Positions 15,652 through 22,239 are shown, numbered from the stretch's first letter. The stretch is DNA of 26,793 bases from Fimenecus sp045633505 (GCA_045633505.1 JAZQYK010000101.1:1-26793), one strand, 5' to 3'. Notes: generated from the sequence alone by a model not told the origin. Translations and numbers: made by a program.

Positions 15652-15852
15652 TTATTTAAAAAGTTTTGTCCAACTAAATGTTGTTTTATGATAGATTTTA
15701 TTGTTTATAGATTTTTTAGGACTTTTCACAAAGCCCATCCCCTTTTTACCATACAAAGGATTTATAGATTTTTTTACTTTTCTTTTTAATTTTCCTGTTG
15801 TTCTAGCCTTAAAAGATTTTTTTAAACTTGGTTTTCTCATTCCAAACTTCAA
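15652..15852 (-). CDS. Small basic conserved protein of unknown function (66 aa)
   Basis: A GAGGTGA site (15858-15864) sits 5 nt before TTG 15852, giving a 66-residue protein; an ATG five codons in is the alternative. The protein is very basic, with the blocks MRKPSLKKSFKARTTGK, LKRKVKKSINPLYGKKGMGF and KSINNKIYHKTTFS. I recall very similar short blocks from hypothetical proteins of other Firmicutes, but I cannot name the family. There is no signal peptide or membrane segment; the charge suggests nucleic acid or ribosome binding, which is inference. The longer open frame that continues upstream to 15984 crosses a terminator hairpin and an RNA stem and is not believed to be coding. Its expression is probably controlled by the structured leader directly upstream. 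Confidence 0.68.
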   Translation of the reverse strand: MKFGMRKPSLKKSFKARTTGKLKRKVKKSINPLYGKKGMGFVKSPKKSINNKIYHKTTFSWTKLFK

Positions 15853-15865
15853 TATAGTCACCTCA

Positions 15866-15901
15866 AAAATAAAAAAGTGCGCCAGCCGAAGCCAACGCAC
15901 T
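15866..15901 (-). terminator. Rho-independent terminator ending the structured RNA
   Basis: AGTGCGTTGGC and GCTGGCGCACT form an 11-bp stem with G-U pairs around a TTCG tetraloop (15876-15901), followed on the minus strand by TTTTTTATTTTT. It lies immediately before the ribosome binding site of the 66-residue protein. Confidence 0.88.
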
Positions 15902-16051
15902 GAAAAACACATAGCTCCAACTGTCGCCAAACAAAATTTCACATTCTCACCAAAAGCAAAGTATGCAAAATAGAGCATCTGCATTTTTACCTAAATAAGA
16001 TAAAAATACTTTGCCCATTGGTGAAACAAATATTATGAAATTTTGCTTGGC
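15866..16051 (-). ncRNA. Structured ~185-nt RNA or cis-regulatory leader, not identified
   Basis: A promoter predicts a 5' end at about 16051, exactly where a long stem begins. P1 pairs 16036-16051 with 15926-15941, 16 bp with one G-U. P2 pairs UCACCAA (16018-16024) with UUGGUGA (15947-15953), then GCAAAGUAU with AUACUUUGC (15956-15964 with 16006-16014), separated by a small internal loop. The apical region (15965-16005) contains AUGCA/UGCAU. After a 24-nt single-stranded linker comes a terminator hairpin with a UUCG loop. The element ends two bases before the ribosome binding site of the 66-residue protein. Size and layout fit either a free small RNA or an attenuator leader. I do not recognise it as a named riboswitch. 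Confidence 0.72.
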
Positions 16052-16057
16052 AAATTT

Positions 16058-16086
16058 AGTTTACCACTATTTCTCATAAAAATCAA
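16058..16086 (-). promoter_or_regulatory. Promoter of the structured RNA
   Basis: TTGATT (16081-16086) and TAAACT (16058-16063) are separated by 17 nt on the minus strand. The expected start is at about 16051, the first base of stem P1. Between here and 16170 I see no gene or other element. Confidence 0.72.
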
Positions 16087-16170
16087 TAATATTATAAAAA
16101 CAAGAACAGACTACTTTTTATACTCTTGCGAATTTATAATAACAGAACGATTTTGTCTCATCATATACAA

Positions 16171-16203
16171 CAATAAAAAAGGTGGAAGCTGAAAGCTCCC
16201 ACC
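16171..16203 (-). terminator. Rho-independent terminator of the GDPD-GH20-GH18 operon
   Basis: GGTGG and AGCT pair with AGCT and CCACC (16181-16203) with one mismatch, followed by TTTTTT on the minus strand (16175-16180). It is 9 nt after the GH18 stop codon. Confidence 0.87.
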
Positions 16204-16211
16204 TTAAATAT

Positions 16212-17621
16212 TTAATTTCTTGAATCCAAGGAAGTCTGGACAGCCTTGAAAAGTGACAAATCGCTTTCGTAAGGAACGTCGCAGGAATAATGCCACACCA
16301 TAACTCCGCCAAGTCCGTAATCATTTGCAAACGCAGTCTTATCTCTAATCATTTGCACACCGTTAAAGCTGGTTGTGATTTCTCCGCCGACATCCCCCGT
16401 CATATACGATTTTGCTATTCGGTTTTTAAAGGGATTATTTTCTAAATCCGCGGCGATTTGTTCGTAAGACGGCCAAGCCTCTTCACCATTATGGGTTCTG
16501 CCATAGAATGGTAAACCTAAATCACATTTTGACAAATCGTATCCATTTTCGATAAAGGATTTAACTGCTAATGCGCCACCGCTTGAAGCAAACTCGGCAT
16601 GGGCATTATAGAATGTCCACATATCGTCATAAGACATAATTTCAACACGGTCAAGTGCCTCAATTGCATCTTTTGAAAGATTGCAATTCCAATTAGCAAG
16701 AGCAGCTCCTAAAATATAGTCACCCATAGCTTCATCAAGTTTTACTAAAAACTTGGAATAATGACGAATACTCTTTTTTTCATAAGGATATTCATAATCA
16801 AAGAAAAAGCCATCAAAATCATAAGTTTCTAATAAATTAAGAATGTTTGAGATAAGCTTATCATCGTTCTTGTTAAATGCCTGACTGTGCAATTTTTCTT
16901 TATCCGCAGCATCAACACCATCAGGGCCTAATGCGTTGCAATGGATTTTAATATCAGGGTTAACCGCCTTAATTCTTGATATAATTGTTCTTAACATTTC
17001 GTCACCAGAAACAGTTACACCATTCACTTCACTATCCTGAAGATAAATCTCACCATTTTCATTAAAACGAGCAACACTAAATAATATTACATCAGTAATT
17101 GAAAGAAGTTTTTCAGTATCAATATTTTCATTGGCGTAAAAGCCTGGAGATACAATATAAGCTGTTACTCTGAAATCTTCTTTCTTGTTATCCTTAACAT
17201 TAAGCACATCTATCTTTTTCAATTCATATTGGCTTTCGTTTGATGCGTTAATACAGATTTTAAGTGAGTCCGCTGTGTGCTCTCCAATTTCGCAATAACG
17301 ATATTCACCGATTCTGTCCTGTTCATAAATAACATAATCTTCGCCATTTTCGTCGGTGAGCCAGATTGAAAACTTCTCAATCTGATTGCCAACTTCTTCG
17401 ATTACTACTGTATCAAATGTAGTTTCTTCATTGAATTTTATTTCAATAAATGTTCCTTCAACTGCAACCTCACCTTTTAAATCACCAATTATTTCAGCAT
17501 CTTCAATTACAGAATGTCCGCTGATTGCAATAGTTGTCTTAGTTTTGTTGCAGGATACCATTGAAAATGTCATTACTATTATCATTAAAATTGCAATTAT
17601 TCTTATGATAGTTTTTTTCAT
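16212..17621 (-). CDS. GH18-family lipoprotein with N-terminal discoidin-like domain
   Basis: The 469-residue protein has a lipoprotein signal peptide ending MVSC with Cys24, so it is anchored on the outer face of the membrane. Residues about 35-142 look like an F5/8 type C (discoidin-like) carbohydrate-binding domain. Residues about 150-460 are a GH18 barrel: VTAYIVSPGFY at strand 1, VILFSVARF, then the catalytic segment DGFFFDYEYP with Asp275 and acid Glu277, MSYDDMW, and GLGGVMVWHYSCD at the end. The canonical DGxDxDxE has lost its second Asp (Phe273), a change more often met in endo-beta-N-acetylglucosaminidases and spore-wall GH18 proteins than in classical chitinases. ATG 17621 lies 5 nt after the GH20 stop, with AAGGA inside that gene. 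Likely substrate: an N-acetylglucosamine glycan; exact bond unknown. Confidence 0.88.
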   Translation of the reverse strand: MKKTIIRIIAILMIIVMTFSMVSCNKTKTTIAISGHSVIEDAEIIGDLKGEVAVEGTFIEIKFNEETTFDTVVIEEVGNQIEKFSIWLTDENGEDYVIYEQDRIGEYRYCEIGEHTADSLKICINASNESQYELKKIDVLNVKDNKKEDFRVTAYIVSPGFYANENIDTEKLLSITDVILFSVARFNENGEIYLQDSEVNGVTVSGDEMLRTIISRIKAVNPDIKIHCNALGPDGVDAADKEKLHSQAFNKNDDKLISNILNLLETYDFDGFFFDYEYPYEKKSIRHYSKFLVKLDEAMGDYILGAALANWNCNLSKDAIEALDRVEIMSYDDMWTFYNAHAEFASSGGALAVKSFIENGYDLSKCDLGLPFYGRTHNGEEAWPSYEQIAADLENNPFKNRIAKSYMTGDVGGEITTSFNGVQMIRDKTAFANDYGLGGVMVWHYSCDVPYESDLSLFKAVQTSLDSRN

Positions 17622-17626
17622 AACAT

Positions 17627-19213
17627 TTATCCTTGTTCTTCTGCTTTGATTTTTTCGTTGTACTTATATTCATTACCACGTTCACCTAAATGGTAAACTG
17701 AACGATTTTTTACTCCGAATTTCTTCTTTTCAAGTCTCGAGTAATTTATTCCCCTTGAACGCATATATGCCTTAAAGAAATCAAGTCGCTTGTAAAAATC
17801 TTTATAGTTTTTCTTTTTATCTTCAGTCCATGCTAATTCAGCAAGAGCATAAATTCTTGGATAAACAGCAAACTGCCATGCATTTTCATGGTCAATCCAT
17901 TCAGCCCAGGATTCGAATTCAACACCAAGCACATTTTTTTCATTTACAAAGCCTGATTTAGCAACATTGTAATTATATACCTTTTTAAGCGGCACTCGCG
18001 CATAAGAAAAGTCAAAATAAAGTGTTGGGCAAGGAGAAACTATGTATTTTCTCTTATCATTTTCTTTTTTAACCCACGCAGGTGAACGATAAATCCAATA
18101 ATGACCAATAATATCGTTGTCAGTATTATCAGCAATACCGTCATTCCACTCAATGCTCTTTTTGCCAAGCTGTTTGAGCATTTCCTTAGTTCTGTTATTG
18201 AAATACGCCTGAAGCTCTGAACCTTTTGTGAAGCCCAGTTCTTTCATTTTAGCCTGACAAGTATCACATTCTTTTTCCCAGATTTTATGTCCCTTAGCAG
18301 CCTCATCTCCACCCATATGGAAATACTCATAAGGGAAAAGTTCACAAACCTCTGTCAATAACTTTTCAACAAAGTCATAGGTTTCTTCCTGACCTGCGCA
18401 AAGCACATCTTTTGTAATACCATTCTCGCAAAAAACTTCATATTTCTCTTTTTTGCAAGAATATTCAGGATAAGCCGCAAGAATTGCAACTGTATGTCCC
18501 GGCAAATCAATCTCGGGAATTACGTCAATGCAAAGTTTTTCTGCATAACTTACAATTTCACGAATTTCATCCTTTTTATAATAATGATGATACTCACCGC
18601 CGCATTTTTTAAGTTCAGGAAAAGCAAGATTATTACAACCGCCAAGGTATTCAAACTCTCGTTTGCTTGAAATTTCATTTAACAGCGGAAATTCTTCACT
18701 TTCAATTCTGTAACCCTGGTCATCACTTAAATGCCAGTGAAATTTATTAAGTTTTACCATAGCCATTTCATCAAGAAGTCGTTTGACTGCATCAATACCG
18801 AAAAAATGACGGCTTTCATCCATCATACCACCACGATATGAAAACTTTGGATAGTCATAAATATCAGCACCGTTAAGTGTTGCAACACCATCACCGCTTT
18901 TTGCCTGCATAAGCATAATTTTCAAAGTAACGGCACCATAAAATGCACCCTTTTCGTCGGATGCGGAAATAACTACACCCTCGTCATTGATTTTAAGCTT
19001 ATAGCCTTCAGCACGAATTTTGGCATCTTTATTAAATTTGATTGCGCCGTTTTTTGCATCCTTTTTAGTCTTTAAAAAACCCGAAATATAGTTTCCTGCT
19101 TTCAAAAATTCAGGAACGCAAAGCACCTGCGTATCAGATGTGACCGTATATGTACCGCTGATTACATCATATTTTTGTGGTTTTGGAATAATGCTGTATT
19201 TTGGAGCGCTCAT
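17627..19213 (-). CDS. GH20 beta-N-acetylhexosaminidase (cytoplasmic)
   Basis: The 528-residue enzyme has no signal peptide. Residues 1-120 form the small GH20b domain (IIPKPQ start), followed by the barrel with YRGGMMDESRHFFG, FHWHLSDDQGYRIE and IPEIDLPGH. The catalytic pair Asp303-Glu304 is in HMGGDEA; this Asp orients the substrate acetamide and Glu is the acid/base. It would release terminal GlcNAc or GalNAc from imported oligosaccharides. The ATG overlaps the stop of the upstream phosphodiesterase as TAATG, so they are translationally coupled. Pairing with a surface GH18 suggests outside endo-cleavage followed by inside trimming, though no transporter for the oligosaccharide is present here. 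Confidence 0.95.
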   Translation of the reverse strand: MSAPKYSIIPKPQKYDVISGTYTVTSDTQVLCVPEFLKAGNYISGFLKTKKDAKNGAIKFNKDAKIRAEGYKLKINDEGVVISASDEKGAFYGAVTLKIMLMQAKSGDGVATLNGADIYDYPKFSYRGGMMDESRHFFGIDAVKRLLDEMAMVKLNKFHWHLSDDQGYRIESEEFPLLNEISSKREFEYLGGCNNLAFPELKKCGGEYHHYYKKDEIREIVSYAEKLCIDVIPEIDLPGHTVAILAAYPEYSCKKEKYEVFCENGITKDVLCAGQEETYDFVEKLLTEVCELFPYEYFHMGGDEAAKGHKIWEKECDTCQAKMKELGFTKGSELQAYFNNRTKEMLKQLGKKSIEWNDGIADNTDNDIIGHYWIYRSPAWVKKENDKRKYIVSPCPTLYFDFSYARVPLKKVYNYNVAKSGFVNEKNVLGVEFESWAEWIDHENAWQFAVYPRIYALAELAWTEDKKKNYKDFYKRLDFFKAYMRSRGINYSRLEKKKFGVKNRSVYHLGERGNEYKYNEKIKAEEQG

Positions 19214-19956
19214 TATTCAATCTCCTTTAAAACTTCAATACAAAAATCAGGTACATCTGTAATGAGAGCATCACAACCCCATTTTGTATATTTTATAATG
19301 TCTTCTTTTTTGTTAACTGTCCAAGGGTTGACAGCAATGCCATTTGCGTGTAAATCGTGAACTAAGTCTTCTGTTAAAAGGAAATATTCAGGATGAGCGG
19401 CATCAGCTTTTAACTGTTGACAATACTTTGTAACACCAAAATTCATTATTTCGTTACCCAAATCCCCCTCTTCATAAAGAAGTCCTGTTTTTAGGTTTGA
19501 GTCGATTTCTTTGACAAGTCTGATACATTCAGGGTCAAAACAAGAAATTATTGTATTTTTTTCGATACCGAATTTGTGAACTTCCTCAACGACTCTTTTA
19601 ACAAGGTCATTTTCTTTCAATGGTGGTTTGATTTCGATGTTGATTAAATTCATATTTTTAACAACACAGATAAGCTCTGCAAGTGTAGGTAATGTAACAC
19701 CCTCAAAGTCTTTAGAAAAATAAGAACCGAAGTCCAATTGGCGAAGCTGGGCAAAAGTCATTTCGTCAATAGAGCCTTTACCGTTTGATGTTGCATCAAC
19801 AGTATAGTTATGGCAAATGACAATTTCGCCGTCCTTACACAAATGAACGTCGGTTTCAATTCCGTCTGCATTAAATTCAACTGCTTTCTTAAAAGCAGGT
19901 AATGTGTTTTGAGGTGCTCTTTTATTCGCACCACGATGAGCCAATACAAGTGGCAT
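19213..19956 (-). CDS. Glycerophosphodiester phosphodiesterase
   Basis: The protein has 247 residues from ATG 19956, which has GAGGAG 9 nt upstream. The frame extends further to 20022 but that part runs through the promoter region. Family motifs are LAHRGANKRAPQNTL (catalytic His and Arg), then GIETDVHLCKDGEIVICHN (metal Glu, Asp and second His), then INIEIKPP, and near the end GIAVNPWTVN and DALITDVPD. It hydrolyses glycerophosphodiesters to glycerol 3-phosphate and an alcohol. No signal peptide, so cytoplasmic. First gene of an operon with GH20 and GH18 genes, which would fit turnover of teichoic acid or glycolipid together with amino-sugar polymers. Confidence 0.95.
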   Translation of the reverse strand: MPLVLAHRGANKRAPQNTLPAFKKAVEFNADGIETDVHLCKDGEIVICHNYTVDATSNGKGSIDEMTFAQLRQLDFGSYFSKDFEGVTLPTLAELICVVKNMNLINIEIKPPLKENDLVKRVVEEVHKFGIEKNTIISCFDPECIRLVKEIDSNLKTGLLYEEGDLGNEIMNFGVTKYCQQLKADAAHPEYFLLTEDLVHDLHANGIAVNPWTVNKKEDIIKYTKWGCDALITDVPDFCIEVLKEIE

Positions 19957-19987
19957 AGTTACCAACTCCTCTTGGGATATATAGGTT

Positions 19988-20042
19988 GTGATATTAAAAT
20001 CACTACAACTATATATTACCAAATGGGAATGCCTTTTGTAAA
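19988..20042 (-). promoter_or_regulatory. Promoter and operator-like palindrome of the GDPD-GH20-GH18 operon
   Basis: TTTACA (20037-20042) and TAATAT (20013-20018) are separated by 18 nt on the minus strand. Just downstream lies GTGAT-N6-ATCAC (19988-20003) inside a longer imperfect palindrome (TTGTGAT...ATCACtACAA), positioned where a repressor would block initiation. The promoter overlaps the last codons of spoIIR. Tentative. Confidence 0.4.
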
Positions 20043-20045
20043 GAG

Positions 20046-20654
20046 TTATTTACTATTAAATAGTTCTTGAAAAACCTCTACTATTTTGAACCTGAATTTA
20101 TATTTCTCATTATCCGATACAATATTTGTTTCGTCATCGGTTAGCACATCGGACATTTCACATTCAGCCACCGCTGACGGCAAACACATTGGAGGAAACA
20201 TTACACACCACCAATTTTCACCCTTACCCTCACCTATTATCACTTTTATTGCGGTGTAATATCCTGCTGGTAAGGTTACAGAATTATCGTAAGTTCTTGT
20301 TTTGAAATATTCTTCTGCCACGGTGATTTTCACACTATAGTCAAATCCGTTATCCTTTATAACTTTAAGTGCTGTTTGTTCAAGCATATCAATATGTGGA
20401 CTAATTTTTTCAATAGCCTCTTTTGAAGTGATACTGCCATCAAAAATTTCTTTACCCGCTGACAACACAGCATCTCTTACCTCTAATTTTAAACTTTGGT
20501 CTTCTTCACTATCAGAATTTGCGATTACATGCATTCTCAGCATTTTCCCCCTTATACTGTCGCATTGTTGGGAAAAACTGTTTATATTGAACACACAACA
20601 GATAATTATTGCAATGAGAATAGATGCTTCGATTTTAAGTATTGTTTTTTTCAT
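20046..20654 (-). CDS. spoIIR: Stage II sporulation protein R
   Basis: SpoIIR is made in the forespore and secreted into the intermembrane space, where it triggers SpoIIGA to cleave pro-sigma-E in the mother cell. The 202-residue protein starts at ATG 20654 (AGGAG 7 nt upstream); an earlier in-frame ATG at 20705 lies in the promoter. An N-terminal hydrophobic segment (ASILIAIIICCVFNI) exports it. The family blocks are LRMHVIANSDSEEDQSLKLEVRDAVL, given here in two parts as LRMHVIANSDSEEDQ and KLEVRDAVL, then EYFKTRTYD, TLPAGYYTAIKVIIGEGKG and NWWCVMFPPMCLP. The start region shows a sigma-F-like promoter and a palindrome around the ribosome binding site. Confidence 0.95.
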   Translation of the reverse strand: MKKTILKIEASILIAIIICCVFNINSFSQQCDSIRGKMLRMHVIANSDSEEDQSLKLEVRDAVLSAGKEIFDGSITSKEAIEKISPHIDMLEQTALKVIKDNGFDYSVKITVAEEYFKTRTYDNSVTLPAGYYTAIKVIIGEGKGENWWCVMFPPMCLPSAVAECEMSDVLTDDETNIVSDNEKYKFRFKIVEVFQELFNSK

Positions 20655-20655
20655 A

Positions 20656-20677
20656 AATTCACTCCTTTGAGTGAATT
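20656..20677 (-). promoter_or_regulatory. Perfect palindrome over the spoIIR ribosome binding site
   Basis: AATTCACTC and GAGTGAATT (20656-20664 and 20669-20677) form a 9-bp stem with a 4-nt loop. On the minus strand the loop and 3' arm contain the AGGAG site, two bases before ATG. The 5' arm overlaps the -10 of the sigma-F-like promoter, so only transcripts starting further upstream contain both arms. Confidence 0.7.
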
Positions 20678-20703
20678 GTTGACAACTGGAAATGGTTTTA
20701 AAC
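20674..20703 (-). promoter_or_regulatory. Sigma-F-type promoter of spoIIR
   Basis: GTTTA (20699-20703) is followed after exactly 15 nt by GTCAACAATT (20674-20683) on the minus strand. The Bacillus sigma-F consensus is GYWTA-N15-GGnrAnAnTw; only the second G of the -10 differs. spoIIR is a sigma-F gene in Bacillus subtilis, which supports the call. Confidence 0.65.
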
Positions 20704-20735
20704 AAAAAATAAGACAGGAAAGGGTTCCCTGTCTT
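20704..20735 (-). terminator. Rho-independent terminator upstream of spoIIR
   Basis: AAGACAGG and CCTGTCTT (20711-20735) pair around a loop, followed by ATTTTTTG on the minus strand. It separates spoIIR from transcription arriving from the 6S RNA side. Confidence 0.82.
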
Positions 20736-20739
20736 AACA

Positions 20740-20829
20740 GTAACGGCGGGAGCAAGGTCTCGCCTGCTGGCTCGGTCGGTGCTTCTGCTTTGCAGAGGTG
20801 TCCACTGGACACCCGCACCCCCGCCCTAC
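20740..20829. repeat. GC-rich intergenic repeat with nested palindromes
   Basis: This 90-bp stretch is far richer in G+C than its surroundings and holds TCTGC-TTT-GCAGA (20784-20796) and the near-perfect GGTGTCCA-C-TGGACACC (20797-20813) followed by CGCACCCCCGCC. The unit GAGG-TGTCCA...TGGACA-CCCG matches the layout of the palindromes at 12081-12218, here in the opposite orientation. No credible gene is present between 20704 and 20940. Confidence 0.55.
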
Positions 20830-20869
20830 ACTCACCACACAAAAGAGTTAGACAAATTCAGATTTGTAT

Positions 20870-20896
20870 AAAAAAGGACGATTCATAAATCGTCCT
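20870..20896 (-). terminator. Rho-independent terminator downstream of the 6S RNA
   Basis: AGGACGATT and AATCGTCCT (20875-20896) form a perfect 9-bp stem with a 4-nt loop, followed on the minus strand by TTTTTTATAC. Confidence 0.88.
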
Positions 20897-20899
20897 AAA

Positions 20900-20928
20900 C
20901 TTTGCATTTTGAATTTTGCATTTTGCAC
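20900..20928. repeat. Short TTTTGCA direct repeats
   Basis: Three copies of (T)TTTGCA occur at 20901, 20914 and 20921 between the 6S RNA and its downstream terminator. They form an AT-rich spacer with no apparent coding function. Confidence 0.5.
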
Positions 20929-20940
20929 TTATAAGGGTTG

Positions 20941-21122
20941 CCCCGCAAAGTCGGTTGCAGTGAATACTAACCTGCATGTTAAGCAGGTGGGTGCCGTCCG
21001 TTCCATATCTGTGCTCCCTTCGTCCGTCAATGACGGGAGGTCTGCTCCCAATGGTCTGAGAAATGGCTCCCTTTTATAGAGTGTTGGGTTAATATCATCT
21101 GCAGTTATCGGGCTTCGCAGGG
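20941..21122 (-). ncRNA. ssrS: 6S RNA (RNA polymerase-binding regulatory RNA)
   Basis: The 182-nt minus-strand RNA folds as a long irregular rod. CCCUGCGAAG (21113-21122) pairs with CUUUGCGGGG (20941-20950). UGCAG pairs with CUGCA, then AUAUUAACC with GGUUAGUAU. A large central bubble follows, whose 3' side carries the hairpin CCUGC/GCAGG (about 20971-20987) after the conserved-looking GGACGGCACCCACC. The distal arm contains GGGAGCC, GGGAGCAGA and CCGUCAUUGACGG. Closing stem, open-promoter-like bubble, bubble hairpin and length all match 6S RNA, which sequesters the housekeeping holoenzyme in stationary phase. It starts 30 nt after the DUF1292 gene and may be processed from that transcript or use a promoter inside it. 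Confidence 0.75.
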
Positions 21123-21151
21123 TAAGAATATTTTCTGCAATTTAACGAGAA

Positions 21152-21451
21152 TTACTCTTCGTCGTCAAAGGAAAAAAGTTCTGAAAGTCTTTCTTCAAAA
21201 ATCTGTCCGATTTCGTTAAACTCATTATCGTCTTCAATTGGTTCAAGATAAGTTTCGCCGTCTTCTTCGCAAACTTTGAGAATAATAAGTTCTCCGTCAT
21301 CATCAAGAATTTCTTCTGCTTCATCGTAAACAGGTAGAAGTGCTACATATTTTGCTGTATCGGTTTCAATTCTGTCAAGCTCTTCAAAAACGTGCTCAAC
21401 ACCGTTTTCATCAATAACTGACACTAAATCAGGATTAAATTCTTCACTCAT
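21152..21451 (-). CDS. DUF1292 family acidic protein
   Basis: The 99-residue, strongly acidic soluble protein begins with VSVIDENGVEHVFEELDRIE and contains KYVALLPVYD and ELIILKVCEEDGETYL, the standard DUF1292 (YrzB-like) arrangement of short beta strands. Function is unknown across the family; in many Clostridia it sits near yrvJ/mltG and alanyl-tRNA synthetase genes, which are absent here. ATG 21451 has AAAGGAG. It lies between an unrecognised gene and the 6S RNA, probably in one transcript. Confidence 0.88.
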   Translation of the reverse strand: MSEEFNPDLVSVIDENGVEHVFEELDRIETDTAKYVALLPVYDEAEEILDDDGELIILKVCEEDGETYLEPIEDDNEFNEIGQIFEERLSELFSFDDEE

Positions 21452-21483
21452 TTTAAATACTCCTTTTATATTAAACTTTGTTC

Positions 21484-22152
21484 TTATAATACGTACAAGC
21501 CTGATTCAAGAAGAACGATTTCTTTTCCGCAGGAACGAAGATATTTGTAAACAGGCTCGTCAAAAATTCTGAAATCCTTGACAGAATAATCTTTAAGGCT
21601 GATTGTTCTCACCTTATTTGAGTCACGGTTACAAATAAACAACTCGTTATCATATTTTGAAATTGAAACGGGGTGTTCAAAGGTGTTTGAGTCCTCCGAG
21701 CCAATTCTCATACTGAATTTTTTGTGTGAAACGGAATAGCTGACAACACAGTTAAGGTCAGGGACAACGCTCCAGATTTGGCGGTCGTCATAAACTGCAC
21801 CGCAAATTTCACAGTCGTGATAAAGCAAGTCGCTTGACCAGGTCATTTCACCGCTTGGTGAGAAAAATCCCGTTTCACCGCTTGGATAAACGATTACCAC
21901 CTGCTTTGAAGGTAATATATCCGCATCGCAGGAAACGTAATCGCCCAACTGTTCCGCTATTTTTTTGTATTCCGGACCGTATTTATTAAGCAAATAAACA
22001 CTTTTGGTAACCGGTGTGTTTTGCATTCTTTTTATATCATATCCATAAAAGCTGACTCTTGCAGAACCGTTTTCAAGAGTTTTTTTGCGAGTGTAGATGA
22101 TACCGTTTGAGAATGCGATGACGTCATAAATCGAATCAACAATTTTTTGCAT
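21484..22152 (-). CDS. Hypothetical protein, possibly beta-propeller-like
   Basis: The 222-residue protein has no signal peptide or membrane helix and I do not recognise the family. It is built of short repeating beta-rich segments of about 40 residues with YD/SFSPSG-like turns (GYDIKRMQ, GFFSPSGEMTWSSD, DDRQIWSVVPDLNCVVSY, NELFICNRDSNKVRTISL), which is the look of an NHL or WD-type propeller with few blades. The ATG 22152 follows GGTGA. It is the first gene of a probable unit with DUF1292 and the 6S RNA. Promoter candidates are TTGAGA and TATAAA at 22194-22221. Confidence 0.75.
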   Translation of the reverse strand: MQKIVDSIYDVIAFSNGIIYTRKKTLENGSARVSFYGYDIKRMQNTPVTKSVYLLNKYGPEYKKIAEQLGDYVSCDADILPSKQVVIVYPSGETGFFSPSGEMTWSSDLLYHDCEICGAVYDDRQIWSVVPDLNCVVSYSVSHKKFSMRIGSEDSNTFEHPVSISKYDNELFICNRDSNKVRTISLKDYSVKDFRIFDEPVYKYLRSCGKEIVLLESGLYVL

Positions 22153-22193
22153 AAATTCACCGCTGTATATAATAGTTTCAGTAATTTTTGATT

Positions 22194-22221
22194 TTTATAT
22201 ATTGTACTATGTTTTTCTCAA
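22194..22221 (-). promoter_or_regulatory. Possible promoter of the 21484-22152 gene
   Basis: TTGAGA (22216-22221) and TATAAA (22194-22199) are 16 nt apart on the minus strand, about 40 nt before the ATG. Confidence 0.45.
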
Positions 22222-22239
22222 TCGGTCAATATGATAAAC

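Noticed and set aside
15853..15984. N-terminal 44 residues of the longer open frame upstream of the 66-residue protein
   Set aside because: It spans the 3' side of stem P1, the linker and the terminator hairpin, has no ribosome binding site at its ATG, and the true GAGGTGA site is at 15858-15864.
15866..16051. Reading the structured RNA as a second 6S RNA
   Set aside because: Length and long closing stem are similar, but the helix is near-perfect rather than open in the centre, and the terminator lies after a single-stranded linker. 20941-21122 fits 6S much better.
20651..20842. 63-codon minus-strand frame across the GC-rich repeat
   Set aside because: It crosses a terminator, the sigma-F-like promoter and the spoIIR start; the sequence is better explained as repeat DNA.
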